Positions 44,950 to 54,628 of a stretch of DNA of 64,000 bases are shown here, piece after piece. The position numbers and the translations under genes are program-made. Position 1 is the first letter of the stretch. The number at the start of each line of letters is the position of its first letter. The notes below the pieces were generated by a model. The model searched no databases, was not told where the DNA came from, and was given only the letters and a program-made list of their open reading frames with translations. The stretch is from HGM04593 sp045636125 (lineage in GTDB: Bacteria; Bacteroidota; Bacteroidia; Bacteroidales; Bacteroidaceae): NCBI GenBank assembly GCA_045636125.1, contig JAZTWX010000020.1:124001-188000 (forward strand). Reading direction: 5' to 3'.

Positions 44950-46005
44950 TTATCGTCTTGTGCGTCGCACCGACACTTTTGCACCGCCTGCGCTGCTGCG
45001 CTTTGTTGTGCTTTTCTTGGGTTTTGAGTTTTTGGTTTTTTCCTCCTTTTCGGCGCTCTGCTTTGTCTTGCGGGGCTGCTCCTTTGCCTCGGCTGTGGCG
45101 GTGGAGTCTTTCACGGCCTCTTCGGCTTTGGGCTGCGGGGTGTTCCAGAGGTTGGTGCGGAAGTCGCGCAACTGCTTTTCAATGTTCTCTTGCTCTTTCT
45201 TTATTGCAGTTGTGTCCTTGCAATATTGGTTGAGCGCGAGGTTGCGCAGGTTCACTGTCTTGTAAATCTCTCCCTCGTAGCTCTTTTTTGTGAAGTAGTC
45301 GTCCATTGTCATTGCCGACACGTTGTTGTAGCTGCTTGTAACGAGTTTCTGCTGTGCGAGCAGGGGTGAAATTTCGTCGTAGTTGAGCCAGAACATAGGG
45401 TACTTTGTTACCTCGCTGGTGAACTCTCCTGCGCGGTGCAACACGGGGCAAATAGCTGTTACACGGCTGTTGTAGGTCGATGTTCTCTGGTCGTAGTAGT
45501 AGCTCTCCTTTATATAATAGCTCAGAACCTCGCTGCTGGGAATATCGCTCTTGCCCACTGTGAGCTGCCCGTTGTTCTCCTCGTAGTATATGCGGTAGTT
45601 GTCGAGTAGGTCTTTGGGGTTAATCTTGTTCTCTTGTGTGAACGATTCGTAGCCGTCGAGGTTGTATGTGTATGCCGACACGCTGCCGTCGAGAATAAGG
45701 CGGAAGATATATGTGAAAAGGTTCACGCTGTTGCCCATAGGCTCCACGGGGTAGTAGAGCGAGGCGTTTTTCTCTTTCTGTAGGTCGAGCGAGCGGTAAA
45801 TGTCGCGTTTCCACGCAACCTCCTGCGGTGTGGTTGTTGTGGGGTATTGGCTTTTTGCCCTGTCGGTCATTTTAACGGCGGGGGCAACCTTTTGTGTTGC
45901 CTCTTTCTTGCTTCTCTCTTTTGCGCGTGCGGGGGGTTGTGCAACGGCATATTGTCCCATAAGGGAGATTGCTGCAAGAAGAACTAATTTGCTAATGTAT
46001 TTCAT
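44950..46005 (-). CDS. gldN: Type IX secretion component GldN/PorN
   Basis: GldN forms, with GldK, the periplasmic ring of the type IX secretion system. The 351-residue protein has a signal peptide (LVLLAAISLMGQYAVAQ) and the family core from VAWKRDIYRSLDLQKEKNASLYYPVEP (about residues 64-90) to NQYCKDTTAIKKEQENIEKQLRDFRTNLWN. The last 60 residues are an unusual low-complexity Lys/Arg-rich tail (KTKNSKPKKSTTKRSS, ending VRRTRR), longer than in the characterised PorN/GldN proteins as I remember them. It is the last gene of the operon, 37 bases after gldM. Confidence 0.94.
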   Translation of the reverse strand: MKYISKLVLLAAISLMGQYAVAQPPARAKERSKKEATQKVAPAVKMTDRAKSQYPTTTTPQEVAWKRDIYRSLDLQKEKNASLYYPVEPMGNSVNLFTYIFRLILDGSVSAYTYNLDGYESFTQENKINPKDLLDNYRIYYEENNGQLTVGKSDIPSSEVLSYYIKESYYYDQRTSTYNSRVTAICPVLHRAGEFTSEVTKYPMFWLNYDEISPLLAQQKLVTSSYNNVSAMTMDDYFTKKSYEGEIYKTVNLRNLALNQYCKDTTAIKKEQENIEKQLRDFRTNLWNTPQPKAEEAVKDSTATAEAKEQPRKTKQSAEKEEKTKNSKPKKSTTKRSSAGGAKVSVRRTRR

Positions 46006-46042
46006 AACCTTTTTGTTTTTATCAGTTTATCGGTAGCTCGGC

Positions 46043-47620
46043 TTAATTGATGATTACCTCGAGCGATGTGGGCAACAGGCGTTCTACGTTGTCGGGGCCA
46101 ATGGCCTTGACGTGTGAAATGTAGAAACGTTTTCCGCGTCCCAGGTTGCGGAACATATCTTTCTGTCTGGCGGTGAAGCTGGCGCCTTGCGAGAGCAGGG
46201 GTATTGCGTTGCCCATATTGTCGTAAAATACTGTTTCAAAGGAAATTACCTTGAAATTTATATTCAAGAGTCCGTCGTCTATGGCTGCCACAATGCCGTC
46301 TGTGCCCATAAGCGACTGTTTGGCGAAAGGCTGGCCGCCGCGGTAGCGCTGTGTGTTGCCGTCCTTGTCCTTGTACTCGATGAAGGGAGTGGGGTCGGGC
46401 AATTGTCTCACGCGGAAGCTGTACTCTCCCATACTCTGTCGGCGGCCCTCCTCGCTCAGTGCCGTAACGGCAATGGCAATATCCTCGCCCACCTGTGCGG
46501 GAACGAGTATGTAACCGCCCTTTCCGTCGCTTTTGAGCGTACCTTTTCCCTTGCTTATGCTTGCCGATATCTTGTTGGCGGCAACGCCGGGAACCGAAAT
46601 GCTCACGGGGTTCTCAAAACCTGCGTAGAGCACGTTCATGAGCGAGGCGCTCACGGTTGCAGTGGGTTCTACAACGGTGTATTTCTGTGAAAAGTCGTAG
46701 CGTGTTTGCGCACCTGCACCGTCGTTCACAAGCATATAACCGTTGAGTGTGTAGTCGCCCACGCTGTTGCACAGCTTGCTGTACTCGCCGTTCTCGGTTT
46801 CAAAGAGCTTGTCGTCGATGAATATCTGCGGGCGCTGTGTAGAGTCGACCGCTGCAAGGATAATCTGTGCCGAAAACTCGCTTCCGCGTACAACGTTGCG
46901 CGATGTGGGGATAACGAGCGAACGAATCTGGTTCACACGCACGTCGCCGAGGTCGATGTTGCGCGAGAGGGTGTGCAGCACCTCGCCTTCGGCGTAACGC
47001 ACATCGTTCTGCAATTTTGTGAGCAGTGTGATGGCTGCAATTGCGGGCATATTCTCGAAGTTATACTCCTGCCAGTTCTTGAGCAGTGAAATGTCGCGGC
47101 GGGGAACTTCGGTGCTGAAATTGCTCTCTATGAGCTCGCGTTGTACCGAGTCGGTGACCATTGTGAGAATCTCCTCGCGGTAGGCTGTTATTGCATCGAA
47201 AAGTTCCTTGCCTTGTCCGCTGCCGGGTGCCAGCATCACATAGGTAGATGCCTCGAGGTCCTCGCGGTTGACGAGGTTTCTATAATCGCCGTCGGCGCCG
47301 TCGGCCTTTTTGGCTATGCGCACCTTGAGCCTGTCGGCAAGGTTATAGATGGAGTCGGAAATTGTCTTTACGTGTGCTGCACGGTTGTACCACTCGCGCA
47401 CCTTCTCGGGGTTCTGCCCCATAAAGGTATCAAAATCCTTGTAGAGGGCAGCGTTCTGCTTGCCGGCGTTGTCGGAACTCTTCGATAGGCTCTCGTCGAC
47501 CAGCGTGAAGCCGTTGAGCACATCCGACGATACGTTGAGTGCAAGCATTGCCATCAGAAGAACGTACATGAGGTTAATCATCTTCTGACGGGGCGACACC
47601 TTTTGTTTCTTTATCTTCAT
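46043..47620 (-). CDS. gldM: Type IX secretion motor component GldM/PorM
   Basis: GldM and GldL form the proton-driven motor of the type IX system in the inner membrane; the long GldM shaft reaches across the periplasm to the GldK/GldN ring. The 525-residue protein has one N-terminal span (about residues 11-33, MINLMYVLLMAMLALNVSSD), preceded by a basic stretch (KIKKQKVSPRQK), and then four beta-rich periplasmic domains. Length and layout match the family. It starts 11 bases after gldL. Secure. Confidence 0.96.
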   Translation of the reverse strand: MKIKKQKVSPRQKMINLMYVLLMAMLALNVSSDVLNGFTLVDESLSKSSDNAGKQNAALYKDFDTFMGQNPEKVREWYNRAAHVKTISDSIYNLADRLKVRIAKKADGADGDYRNLVNREDLEASTYVMLAPGSGQGKELFDAITAYREEILTMVTDSVQRELIESNFSTEVPRRDISLLKNWQEYNFENMPAIAAITLLTKLQNDVRYAEGEVLHTLSRNIDLGDVRVNQIRSLVIPTSRNVVRGSEFSAQIILAAVDSTQRPQIFIDDKLFETENGEYSKLCNSVGDYTLNGYMLVNDGAGAQTRYDFSQKYTVVEPTATVSASLMNVLYAGFENPVSISVPGVAANKISASISKGKGTLKSDGKGGYILVPAQVGEDIAIAVTALSEEGRRQSMGEYSFRVRQLPDPTPFIEYKDKDGNTQRYRGGQPFAKQSLMGTDGIVAAIDDGLLNINFKVISFETVFYDNMGNAIPLLSQGASFTARQKDMFRNLGRGKRFYISHVKAIGPDNVERLLPTSLEVIIN

Positions 47621-47631
47621 TGTGCTGCTTC

Positions 47632-48390
47632 TTAGATTTGAGGCTTGTTCATATTGGTTGTCATAGCCTGTATCATACGGGCGTACATTGCGTTGAGCTC
47701 TTCAATCTGCTCGGCCATCTTTCTGGTCTGCTCGTTCACATCGTCAATGGCGTTAGCCTGCTTGCCTGCGCTGCGCAGCTGTGCCTCGTAGAGGGCGTTG
47801 ATGCCTGTGAGGTTGCGGGCGAGTGTCTCCATTTCGGCCATATTCTGCCCAAGAGTGTTGGCCTGTTGCGAAATGTGCTGTATAGCCTCGTTCAAGGTGC
47901 GTACCTTTTCAATATACTCCTCGGTAACCTCGTCCATTTGGGGTATGAGGTTGGGATTGCCTGTTATTGTGGCAGCGGGAGAATAGCCTGCTGCGGGTGT
48001 TGTAGGTGTTGCGGCTACAGGTGCTGCGGGTGCGTCGTTGCCTGTTGCTGCGGGCTGCGCGCCTATATTGCCGTTTATTACAATGGTACCGCCTTGCAGG
48101 GGTGTGCCGCCAATGATGGTTGTTACACCGGCTGCGGCAGCCTCCTCTCTCTTCTCCTCCTCGGCAACCTCGTAGGGGCGTTCAAATGCCGAAAAGAAGA
48201 ACACTACAACCTCGGCGCCCATTCCCACGAAAAGCATAAGGTTGGCACCTGCAATGTGAGTGAGCTTGAAGAGTGTACCCAAAATTACGACTGCGGCTCC
48301 CCAGCTGTAAATGTAGTTGAGGATTGTTTTTCCGCGTGCCGAATCCATGAAGGCCTGGATTTTTCTTATTATAGATTTTAATGTACCCAT
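47632..48390 (-). CDS. gldL: Type IX secretion motor component GldL/PorL
   Basis: GldL is the inner-membrane stator-like partner of GldM. The 252-residue protein has two close spans (about residues 25-43 and 48-66), with a Glu inside the second (GMGAEVVVFFF), the position where the family carries an essential acidic residue for proton transfer. A linker rich in Pro and Ala (about 90-140) leads to a predicted coiled-coil domain (EEYIEKVRTLNEAIQHI, about 155 onward). It lies between gldK and gldM in the usual order. Secure. Confidence 0.95.
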   Translation of the reverse strand: MGTLKSIIRKIQAFMDSARGKTILNYIYSWGAAVVILGTLFKLTHIAGANLMLFVGMGAEVVVFFFSAFERPYEVAEEEKREEAAAAGVTTIIGGTPLQGGTIVINGNIGAQPAATGNDAPAAPVAATPTTPAAGYSPAATITGNPNLIPQMDEVTEEYIEKVRTLNEAIQHISQQANTLGQNMAEMETLARNLTGINALYEAQLRSAGKQANAIDDVNEQTRKMAEQIEELNAMYARMIQAMTTNMNKPQI

Positions 48391-48424
48391 AGCTGTTGTT
48401 TATGTGATGTTGTTTTTTCGGTTG

Positions 48425-49855
48425 TTATCTTCTCTTTTCGGTTCCTGCGTAGCTGCGTACACAACGGAAACCAATGTATGAACGTGACTCGTTCTGGTAT
48501 TCATAGTCGCGTGTGGCACCTTGTATGAATCGCACGGCATCTTTCCACGAACCGCCGCGTATGGTCTTCTTTTTCATACTATAGGGGTCCTCTTTTGCAG
48601 CGCGGTACTGGAGGTCGGGGTTAATGTCGCTCATCTGCAGTACGCCGGCCTCGGTGTACACGGTCGATGTCCACTCGGCAACGTTTCCTGCCATGTCGTA
48701 AAGGCCGTTCGAGTTTGCCGAGAATATTCCGCAACGCGAGGTGATGAGGCTGCCGTCTTTTGTGTAGTTACCCTCTCCGGGTTTGTAGTTGGCATAATAG
48801 CAACCTTTGTCGCTCTTTGTATCGTTGCTGTCCCAGGGGTATTTGCTGCCTTCGCGGCCGCGTGCCGCAAATTCCCACTCAGTTTCCGAGGGGAGGCGGT
48901 AGCGCTGCACCCATTTTGCCTGTGCGCCCAAGCCGCGCAACAGGTAGTCGGTGCGCCAAGCGCAGAATGCGTTGGCCTGCTCCCAGCTTACTCCCACAAC
49001 AGGGTGGTTGTTGTAGTTGGGGTGGCTGAAATAGAGGTTCAGGTAGACCTCGTTGTTGGCATTGGGAAAGTCGTTTACCCAACAGGTGGTGTCGGGGTAT
49101 ATGTTCACAATGTATGTGTTCAAGAAATCGTAGGCGCTCGAAAGGGGGCGTGTGATTGTTTCGCGCACAATGGCTCCCTCGTCGTCGATGTAGGCTGTGT
49201 CTTTCGATATTATCACCTGTGCGTCGTAGTCGGTGGGAATATCGGTGTTGCGGTTGCGCTCGGCGGGGTTCAGGCGGTTCTTGCGCAGTGCAGCCTGTGT
49301 GTAGTCGTATATGCTGTAACGGTAGTTCATCTGCGCAGCATCGAGCATTTTTTCGCCTGTTATGGGGTTTGTGATGTAAACGCTTTCAATGGCGCGCTGC
49401 TCCTCCTCGGTGGGGCGCTGCCAGGGGATGGGTTTTTTCCAGTTGAGGTAGGGGGTGATGGGCTCGCCATACTGGTCCTCGGTTATCTTGAACGATTCGT
49501 CGCCACCGTATGCGGGGTCGGCAAGGCGCTCACGTATAATGGAGTCGCGCACCCAGTATACGAACTGGCGGTATTTTGCGTTGGAAACCTCGGTCTCGTC
49601 CATCCAGAAGGCATCGACCGAAATATCTTTTGCGGGTGCTCCTGCGCCCCACAACGAGTCGGCCTCCTCTTCGCCCACTCTTATTGAACCGCGCTCCACA
49701 AGAACCATACCATAGGGCACGGGCTCGTTAACGGCTGCGGTTCCCACACCTGTTACTTCTCCTCCGTTGGCGTTGCCGTAACTTTGGGGGCTGAGGCACG
49801 ATGCTACTGCAAGTGCCAAAAGAAACATAGGCAGAAAAACTATTTTTTTCATCAT
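48425..49855 (-). CDS. gldK: Type IX secretion lipoprotein GldK/PorK
   Basis: GldK is an outer-membrane-anchored lipoprotein that builds the periplasmic ring with GldN. The 476-residue product has a lipobox (LALAVASC, Cys about residue 20) and a large FGE-sulfatase-like domain, recognised by MVLVERGSIRVG, VSWEQANAFCAWR, YRLPSETEWEFAARG (about 330-345) and RGGSWKDAVRFIQ to the C-terminus, with the family-typical FWMDETEVSNAKYRQF. Its ATG overlaps the porP stop (ATGA). The order porP-gldK-gldL-gldM-gldN is the canonical T9SS locus. Confidence 0.96.
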   Translation of the reverse strand: MMKKIVFLPMFLLALAVASCLSPQSYGNANGGEVTGVGTAAVNEPVPYGMVLVERGSIRVGEEEADSLWGAGAPAKDISVDAFWMDETEVSNAKYRQFVYWVRDSIIRERLADPAYGGDESFKITEDQYGEPITPYLNWKKPIPWQRPTEEEQRAIESVYITNPITGEKMLDAAQMNYRYSIYDYTQAALRKNRLNPAERNRNTDIPTDYDAQVIISKDTAYIDDEGAIVRETITRPLSSAYDFLNTYIVNIYPDTTCWVNDFPNANNEVYLNLYFSHPNYNNHPVVGVSWEQANAFCAWRTDYLLRGLGAQAKWVQRYRLPSETEWEFAARGREGSKYPWDSNDTKSDKGCYYANYKPGEGNYTKDGSLITSRCGIFSANSNGLYDMAGNVAEWTSTVYTEAGVLQMSDINPDLQYRAAKEDPYSMKKKTIRGGSWKDAVRFIQGATRDYEYQNESRSYIGFRCVRSYAGTEKRR

Positions 49856-50793
49856 TTCAATATCCTTATACTATTATGTTTGTTCTTTCCTTTCTTAAAT
49901 ACCTCGAGGTCCATGCGGTAACCTATGAAGATATCGTGGTTACCATACTTCGCTCCAATGCCCGATGTGAACAGCTCGTAGGCATAACTCACTGTTATGT
50001 TCGTGAATTCCACGCCTAGTAGCATTGCAACCGATGTTCCCGGGCTGTATGTGCAGCCTGCAAAGTAGCTCTTTTCGTTGTATGTGTAGGTGGCTTTTGC
50101 GGTAATGTCGGCGCGCCACGACACAAGGTCGGTCATTACTTGCAGGTAGGGCTGTATGGTTATTAACGTATTTTTTAACGGAATATTGCATCCGGCTGTA
50201 AAATTATAATACGGGTCTATCTGAATTTCGTTCTTTTCGCCCAGCAGAATGAGCGGCGCGTTGAGGTGAAGGCCCGAAATTCCTGCGTAGAAAAGGTTGT
50301 GCTGGAAAAGGAGCCCGAAGCCGAAGTCGGCCTTGTTGCCGTCGGCGTTGCCCGACGGGAAGGCGGGGTCGCTGGTCTCGCCGCCGAACTGTATATTCCT
50401 GTTCTCGAACTTGCTGTTGGCTATTCCCACCTGCACGCCGGCTTTTAGTAGTCCGCCGAAGAGTTTTCGGCCGTAGGCGTAGTTGAGGTAGATGTGCTGG
50501 TTGGTGAAGAGGCCTATCACGTCGTTCAACGCACCCAAGCCCAGCGAGTGGCTGCCGCTTACAAAAGGTATGGGGGCGTCTATGTTAAGAAGCATTGTCT
50601 TGGGGTTGCCGTCGAAGCCTGTCATCTGGTTGCTGTATGCGCCGTATACCCACATCTTGCCTGTGGCTCCCGCTCCTGCAGGGTTGTAGAAATTGAGCAT
50701 ATCCCAGTAGTGTGTAAAGTGTACGTCGTGCTGGGCGTGTGCTTTTGCAAGCGCGCCTGCGAGTATTATAAGGAGTATGAACAGTTTCTTCAT
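49852..50793 (-). CDS. porP: Type IX secretion outer-membrane protein PorP/SprF
   Basis: PorP/SprF proteins are outer-membrane barrels that act with the T9SS translocon and can anchor particular cargo. From the ATG at 50793 (the one six codons earlier, 50811, lengthens the signal peptide unnaturally) the protein has 313 residues, a signal peptide (FILLIILAGALAKAHA) and the opening DVHFTHYWDMLNFYNPAGAG, diagnostic of the family, followed by regular strands. It is the first gene of the operon. I found no convincing promoter in 50794-50910. Confidence 0.94.
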   Translation of the reverse strand: MKKLFILLIILAGALAKAHAQHDVHFTHYWDMLNFYNPAGAGATGKMWVYGAYSNQMTGFDGNPKTMLLNIDAPIPFVSGSHSLGLGALNDVIGLFTNQHIYLNYAYGRKLFGGLLKAGVQVGIANSKFENRNIQFGGETSDPAFPSGNADGNKADFGFGLLFQHNLFYAGISGLHLNAPLILLGEKNEIQIDPYYNFTAGCNIPLKNTLITIQPYLQVMTDLVSWRADITAKATYTYNEKSYFAGCTYSPGTSVAMLLGVEFTNITVSYAYELFTSGIGAKYGNHDIFIGYRMDLEVFKKGKNKHNSIRILK

Positions 50794-50910
50794 CACTTTT
50801 TTAACGTGCAAAATTGGCGGTTAGTATTCTTTTACGGCTTTTTTGTGCCGTTTGCCGCCATATTGGTGCAAATTTCGCAAAAAAAATGGAATTTTTGTTT
50901 TCGTTGTGGC

Positions 50911-50943
50911 AAAAAAAAGAGGCTGCGTTGCGCGCAGCCTCTT
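50911..50943 (-). terminator. Terminator after the secreted-protein/fucosidase operon
   Basis: AAGAGGCTGCG (50917-50927) and CGCAGCCTCTT (50933-50943) form a perfect 11-base-pair stem; on the minus strand eight T follow. It closes the upstream operon just before the T9SS genes. Confidence 0.85.
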
Positions 50944-50962
50944 ACAAGTGGGAATAATATGA

Positions 50963-53900
50963 TTATTCTACAATAACCTTGTTGCCGTCGATAATGTAAA
51001 GGCCGGGAGCGGTTATGGTTATTATCTTGCGGCCCTGCATATCGTAGATTGCTTTTGCATTGCCGTTGGCTTTAATGGTGTCGATACCGGTTGCAATGTC
51101 CATGGGGCGGTGGGTAGCCACAAAGGTCGATCCCATATCCTTTCCTGTAGACCAGTAGGCAAGGTAGCCGTCGCGCAGGTTCATTATGTTGCTGTCGTAA
51201 CCTTTTTGTGCAAGGTAGAAACCGCCGTCGGCGTGTGTGCTTGCAGTGGCAATCCAGTGAGTGTTGTTGCCAGCGGGCACGGGAGTCGCTGTCATCACAG
51301 GGCGTGTGCCGCTACCTGTGGAGCCGCTCATTGTGGTCGATGATGAAAGTATCTTGCCCTCGCCTGCAGCGTAGTTTACAATCTGGTAGCCTGTGTAAGG
51401 GTTACCCACAAAGGCGAAAGTGTATGCGTCGAGCTCCTCTTCGGCCGTGGGGAGTGACTTCTTGTTCAAAGGCATCGCAGTCTCGCCCTCGGTGTATTTG
51501 AGGTAGTAGTAGTTGCGGGTGTCCAGTGTGATGAAGTACCACGAATCGATATTGTCCCAGCTGTTTGCAAACTTGAAGGGCATATCCTCGTTGATAGTGC
51601 ATATTACTGTTGCTTGGGGTTGTGAGCTGCGCACGAGGCCATATCCTTTGAGCGATGTGGTAGATACTCCAAGTGTAGTTGCAGGTGCATCATAAGGAGT
51701 GTTTGTTGCAAGGCTTTTGCTCTCGGTCAACCAGGTGTCGTCGCCATGCTTGTAGGTGTATGTTACATCTACGTTGCCTGTAGCGGTGGGGGCGTCGGCT
51801 GTTACAAGGTACCACGCCGAACAACTGTTGGCGTCGCCGCCCCAAGTTACAATGTTGCCACTTTCTCCGGCACCGTTGCTGTGCCCGTTGGTGTGCATTG
51901 TAACCCCGTTCGAAATTATGTTGTACTGTCCTGTGCCCAACCATGTGAGTGTAGCGCCGGTGGGCGCACTTGCGCTCAACCCTTGGCCATTCATATATTT
52001 TGAATCACCGGCGTTCTTAAAAAAATACTTGCCGTTTTCAATTTTTTCGAGCAACCAGTAGAACGAAGCGTCGGTGTAGTCGGCGTCTTTCCACATTGTG
52101 TTTGTGCCGTTGCTGTAGATGGCTTTGTCGCCTGTTGTCCAGCCGGTGTAGGCACTTTTTATAATGTAGTAGTTGCCGGCAACGGGGCTTGCTTTTGTGT
52201 CGGCAAGTGCCGCTACAGCAGCATCGAGTTTAGCCTTTGCGGCATCAATTTCGTTGTCGCTTGCATCCTCGGCAATGTTGCTTGCCTGCTCCATTGCATT
52301 GTAGAATGTTGCCACAGCGCTCTCGCTGTAGAAACCGGGGTCGGTTCCGGGCTGTATGTCCTCTCGCTTCAAATCGTCTATCGCGTCGGCGAGTTCACCG
52401 AGCTTGCCCATCTTGCGCTCTGTAACAAGGAAGGTCGATCCTGCGCCCTGTCCGGCTGTCCAGTAGGCAACCTTTCCGTCGCGGTTGTTCATCTTGTTGC
52501 TGTCATAGCCGGCCTGTGCAAGGTAGAAGCCGTTTGCGGCGTTGCTGCTGCTTGTGGGCATCCAGTAGGTGTTGTTTTCTGCGGGCACGGGGGTAGCTGT
52601 CATTATGGGGTATGTGCTGCCGCCTGTTGTTCCGCTCATTGTGGTGGACGATGAAAGTATTTTTCCCTCGCCTGCAGCGTAGTTTACAATCTGGTAGCCT
52701 GTGTAGGGGTTACCAATGAACGCAAATGTGTAGATATCCTTGTTGGCAACATCCACTGCTGTCTTGTTGAGGGGGATGCTGGTGGCATTTGCATCGTAGA
52801 AGATATATTTGCCATCGAGTGTAAGGTAGTACCATTTGTTTATTTCGCTGTAGCTGTGTGCTGCGGTAAAGGGGAGCACGCTCGGGTCGTATGTGGCGTT
52901 AATCTCCTTTATGCAGTTCTCGGTTACTGTGCCTGTGGGCTTGCTCTGAATTGTAATTCCCCAGGGTGCCGAGGGGGTGGGGTATGTGCCGTCGGTGGTA
53001 ATGAGCACCTCGGTGTGTGCCACCTCGCCGTTGAGCAAGTGCTTGTATTTCACGCTGTAACCCGAAATAACGTCGGCAATTACGTGCACCTCACCGTCAA
53101 TGTATTCGGCGGGGATTGTGTATTCGTTGTTGTCGTCGAAGAGTGCAGCGGGAATGTAGTCGATAGAGTACTGTTTTGTGCCGTGTATGTACTGGTCGCT
53201 TGTGATTGCGTAATCCTGGTTGGCATCAATAACAATGTTGTAACCGTGTACAATTGTAACGCCGCGGTAAGCAAAGCCGTTGCTGGGCACAACCTTAATT
53301 CTGTATCCTTCGTTGAAGGGTACTACCGTGCCGCCGAGTCCCTCGCCTGTTTCGGCCGAAAGAAGCTCGCAGTTACGCTGGTGAGCCGAAATTGTGGTTG
53401 TTGCGCCGTGAACGTTGAGGCGTACATCTACAATAGCTCCTCCGTTTGCGGTTATCTTGTTATCCTCTAATTGGTTTCCGCCGGGGTCTACACTGTTCCA
53501 GTCTATCTTGTAACGCATACGGTAGATACCGTTGGCAAGGTCGGCGGGGATAGTGAACGCGGGTGTGTTCAATGTGTTGCGGGCGTTTCCGCTCACTGCC
53601 TGCCCTGCGCTGTTCTTTCCTGCAAGTTCACCGTTGCTGCTGCCGTTGTAGAACGAGTAGGCCATTATGTCGGAACCGGCAGGAATACTTAAATCGTCGT
53701 TGATGGTGGCGTGGAAGCGTCCGTCGTTGCCGCGGTCGAGGTATACATAACCGTTCATCCAGTTACCGTTCATCTCGAATGTCGGGGTAATTGTCTCGCC
53801 CGCTTTTGCTGTGAAGGCGCTCTTATCGGTGAGGTCGTAATACATCTGCTTGTTCTGCGCGGTGTTGAGAGTGATACTCTTGTTACCGTCGGCCGAACCG

Positions 53901-54613
53901 TTGAAGGCGATGCTCTTTATCCAGCGTCCGTTGTTTGTGCTCTGTGCGTTCTTGTCGAAATTCAGTGCATAGTCGGTGTACACGATGCGCTGCACGGGGT
54001 TGTTGTTCACCTCAATCTCGTCTACGTATGCCACAAAGTCCTCGGTGAGGTTGTGGGGCGACTCGCAGTCGACCACAAACACAAGGCTGTAGATGCTTAT
54101 GTTGCCTGCACCTTTTATTGTGTATACGGCATCCTGCCATTTGTCGGCAACAAGGTCGACCGATGAAAGCTCCCAGAACTGTTCTACATCCTGCGGCTGT
54201 TCGGGGCGGTCGTTGCGCTTGCCCAGTCCCACCAGCAGCGTGCGGCCGGCAACGGGCTTGTGAATGAGCGCGTGTACATACTTTGCAGTGGGGGTGAGCT
54301 CGATGGGCTCTTTAAGGTCCACTCTCACACCGAATGTGTTGCTGCCGAAACGTGAACGCTGGAAAGCGAGCATTTTGCCTGTGGCGTTCGCAGCCTCGCC
54401 CAAAAGGTCGTCAATCTCGTTCAAGTGGTTGGTTACCACGGCTGTGCGGCCTGTCATCTCGCCTGTGCGGAAGGGCGATTCTTCCCACGTGTCATATATC
54501 CCAATAGCCTTGTATTCGGGCTCCTCGCTATCGAATGTGATGGTAGTTTGCGCTGTTGCTGCAAGGGTTGTGAGCAGCGTAGCAAACATTGCTATATATT
54601 TGTTCATTTTCAT
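50963..54613 (-). CDS. Large secreted repeat protein with T9SS-type C-terminal signal
   Basis: I do not recognise the overall protein. Its 1216 residues begin with a signal peptide (ATLLTTLAATAQ). Visible parts are an N-terminal beta-rich region (about 20-230), a second region with YVYLDRGNDGRFHATI (about 290-400), beta domains to about 600, a first lectin-like domain (about 600-765), a small helical FIVAR-like segment rich in Ala and Asp (about 770-830), a third region with ricin-like YIIKSAYTGW, and a second copy of the lectin-like domain (about 1030-1180). The end, IYDMQGRKI with GLYIIDGNKVIVE, matches a type A T9SS sorting domain. It follows the GH29 gene by 15 bases, so the two are co-transcribed and may act together on host or dietary glycans. 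Function inferred. Confidence 0.8.
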   Translation of the reverse strand: MKMNKYIAMFATLLTTLAATAQTTITFDSEEPEYKAIGIYDTWEESPFRTGEMTGRTAVVTNHLNEIDDLLGEAANATGKMLAFQRSRFGSNTFGVRVDLKEPIELTPTAKYVHALIHKPVAGRTLLVGLGKRNDRPEQPQDVEQFWELSSVDLVADKWQDAVYTIKGAGNISIYSLVFVVDCESPHNLTEDFVAYVDEIEVNNNPVQRIVYTDYALNFDKNAQSTNNGRWIKSIAFNGSADGNKSITLNTAQNKQMYYDLTDKSAFTAKAGETITPTFEMNGNWMNGYVYLDRGNDGRFHATINDDLSIPAGSDIMAYSFYNGSSNGELAGKNSAGQAVSGNARNTLNTPAFTIPADLANGIYRMRYKIDWNSVDPGGNQLEDNKITANGGAIVDVRLNVHGATTTISAHQRNCELLSAETGEGLGGTVVPFNEGYRIKVVPSNGFAYRGVTIVHGYNIVIDANQDYAITSDQYIHGTKQYSIDYIPAALFDDNNEYTIPAEYIDGEVHVIADVISGYSVKYKHLLNGEVAHTEVLITTDGTYPTPSAPWGITIQSKPTGTVTENCIKEINATYDPSVLPFTAAHSYSEINKWYYLTLDGKYIFYDANATSIPLNKTAVDVANKDIYTFAFIGNPYTGYQIVNYAAGEGKILSSSTTMSGTTGGSTYPIMTATPVPAENNTYWMPTSSSNAANGFYLAQAGYDSNKMNNRDGKVAYWTAGQGAGSTFLVTERKMGKLGELADAIDDLKREDIQPGTDPGFYSESAVATFYNAMEQASNIAEDASDNEIDAAKAKLDAAVAALADTKASPVAGNYYIIKSAYTGWTTGDKAIYSNGTNTMWKDADYTDASFYWLLEKIENGKYFFKNAGDSKYMNGQGLSASAPTGATLTWLGTGQYNIISNGVTMHTNGHSNGAGESGNIVTWGGDANSCSAWYLVTADAPTATGNVDVTYTYKHGDDTWLTESKSLATNTPYDAPATTLGVSTTSLKGYGLVRSSQPQATVICTINEDMPFKFANSWDNIDSWYFITLDTRNYYYLKYTEGETAMPLNKKSLPTAEEELDAYTFAFVGNPYTGYQIVNYAAGEGKILSSSTTMSGSTGSGTRPVMTATPVPAGNNTHWIATASTHADGGFYLAQKGYDSNIMNLRDGYLAYWSTGKDMGSTFVATHRPMDIATGIDTIKANGNAKAIYDMQGRKIITITAPGLYIIDGNKVIVE
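51324..51406 (-). repeat. Internal 83-base repeat, copy 2 (C-terminal lectin-like domain)
   Basis: This segment is identical at 78 of 83 positions to 52632-52714 in the same gene. It encodes the shared NPYTGYQIVNYAAGEGKI stretch of the duplicated domain. Confidence 0.9.
52632..52714 (-). repeat. Internal 83-base repeat, copy 1
   Basis: Partner of 51324-51406, with five substitutions. The similarity at DNA level is far higher than between the flanking parts of the two domains. Confidence 0.9.
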
Positions 54614-54628
54614 AATGGTCGAGGTTTT

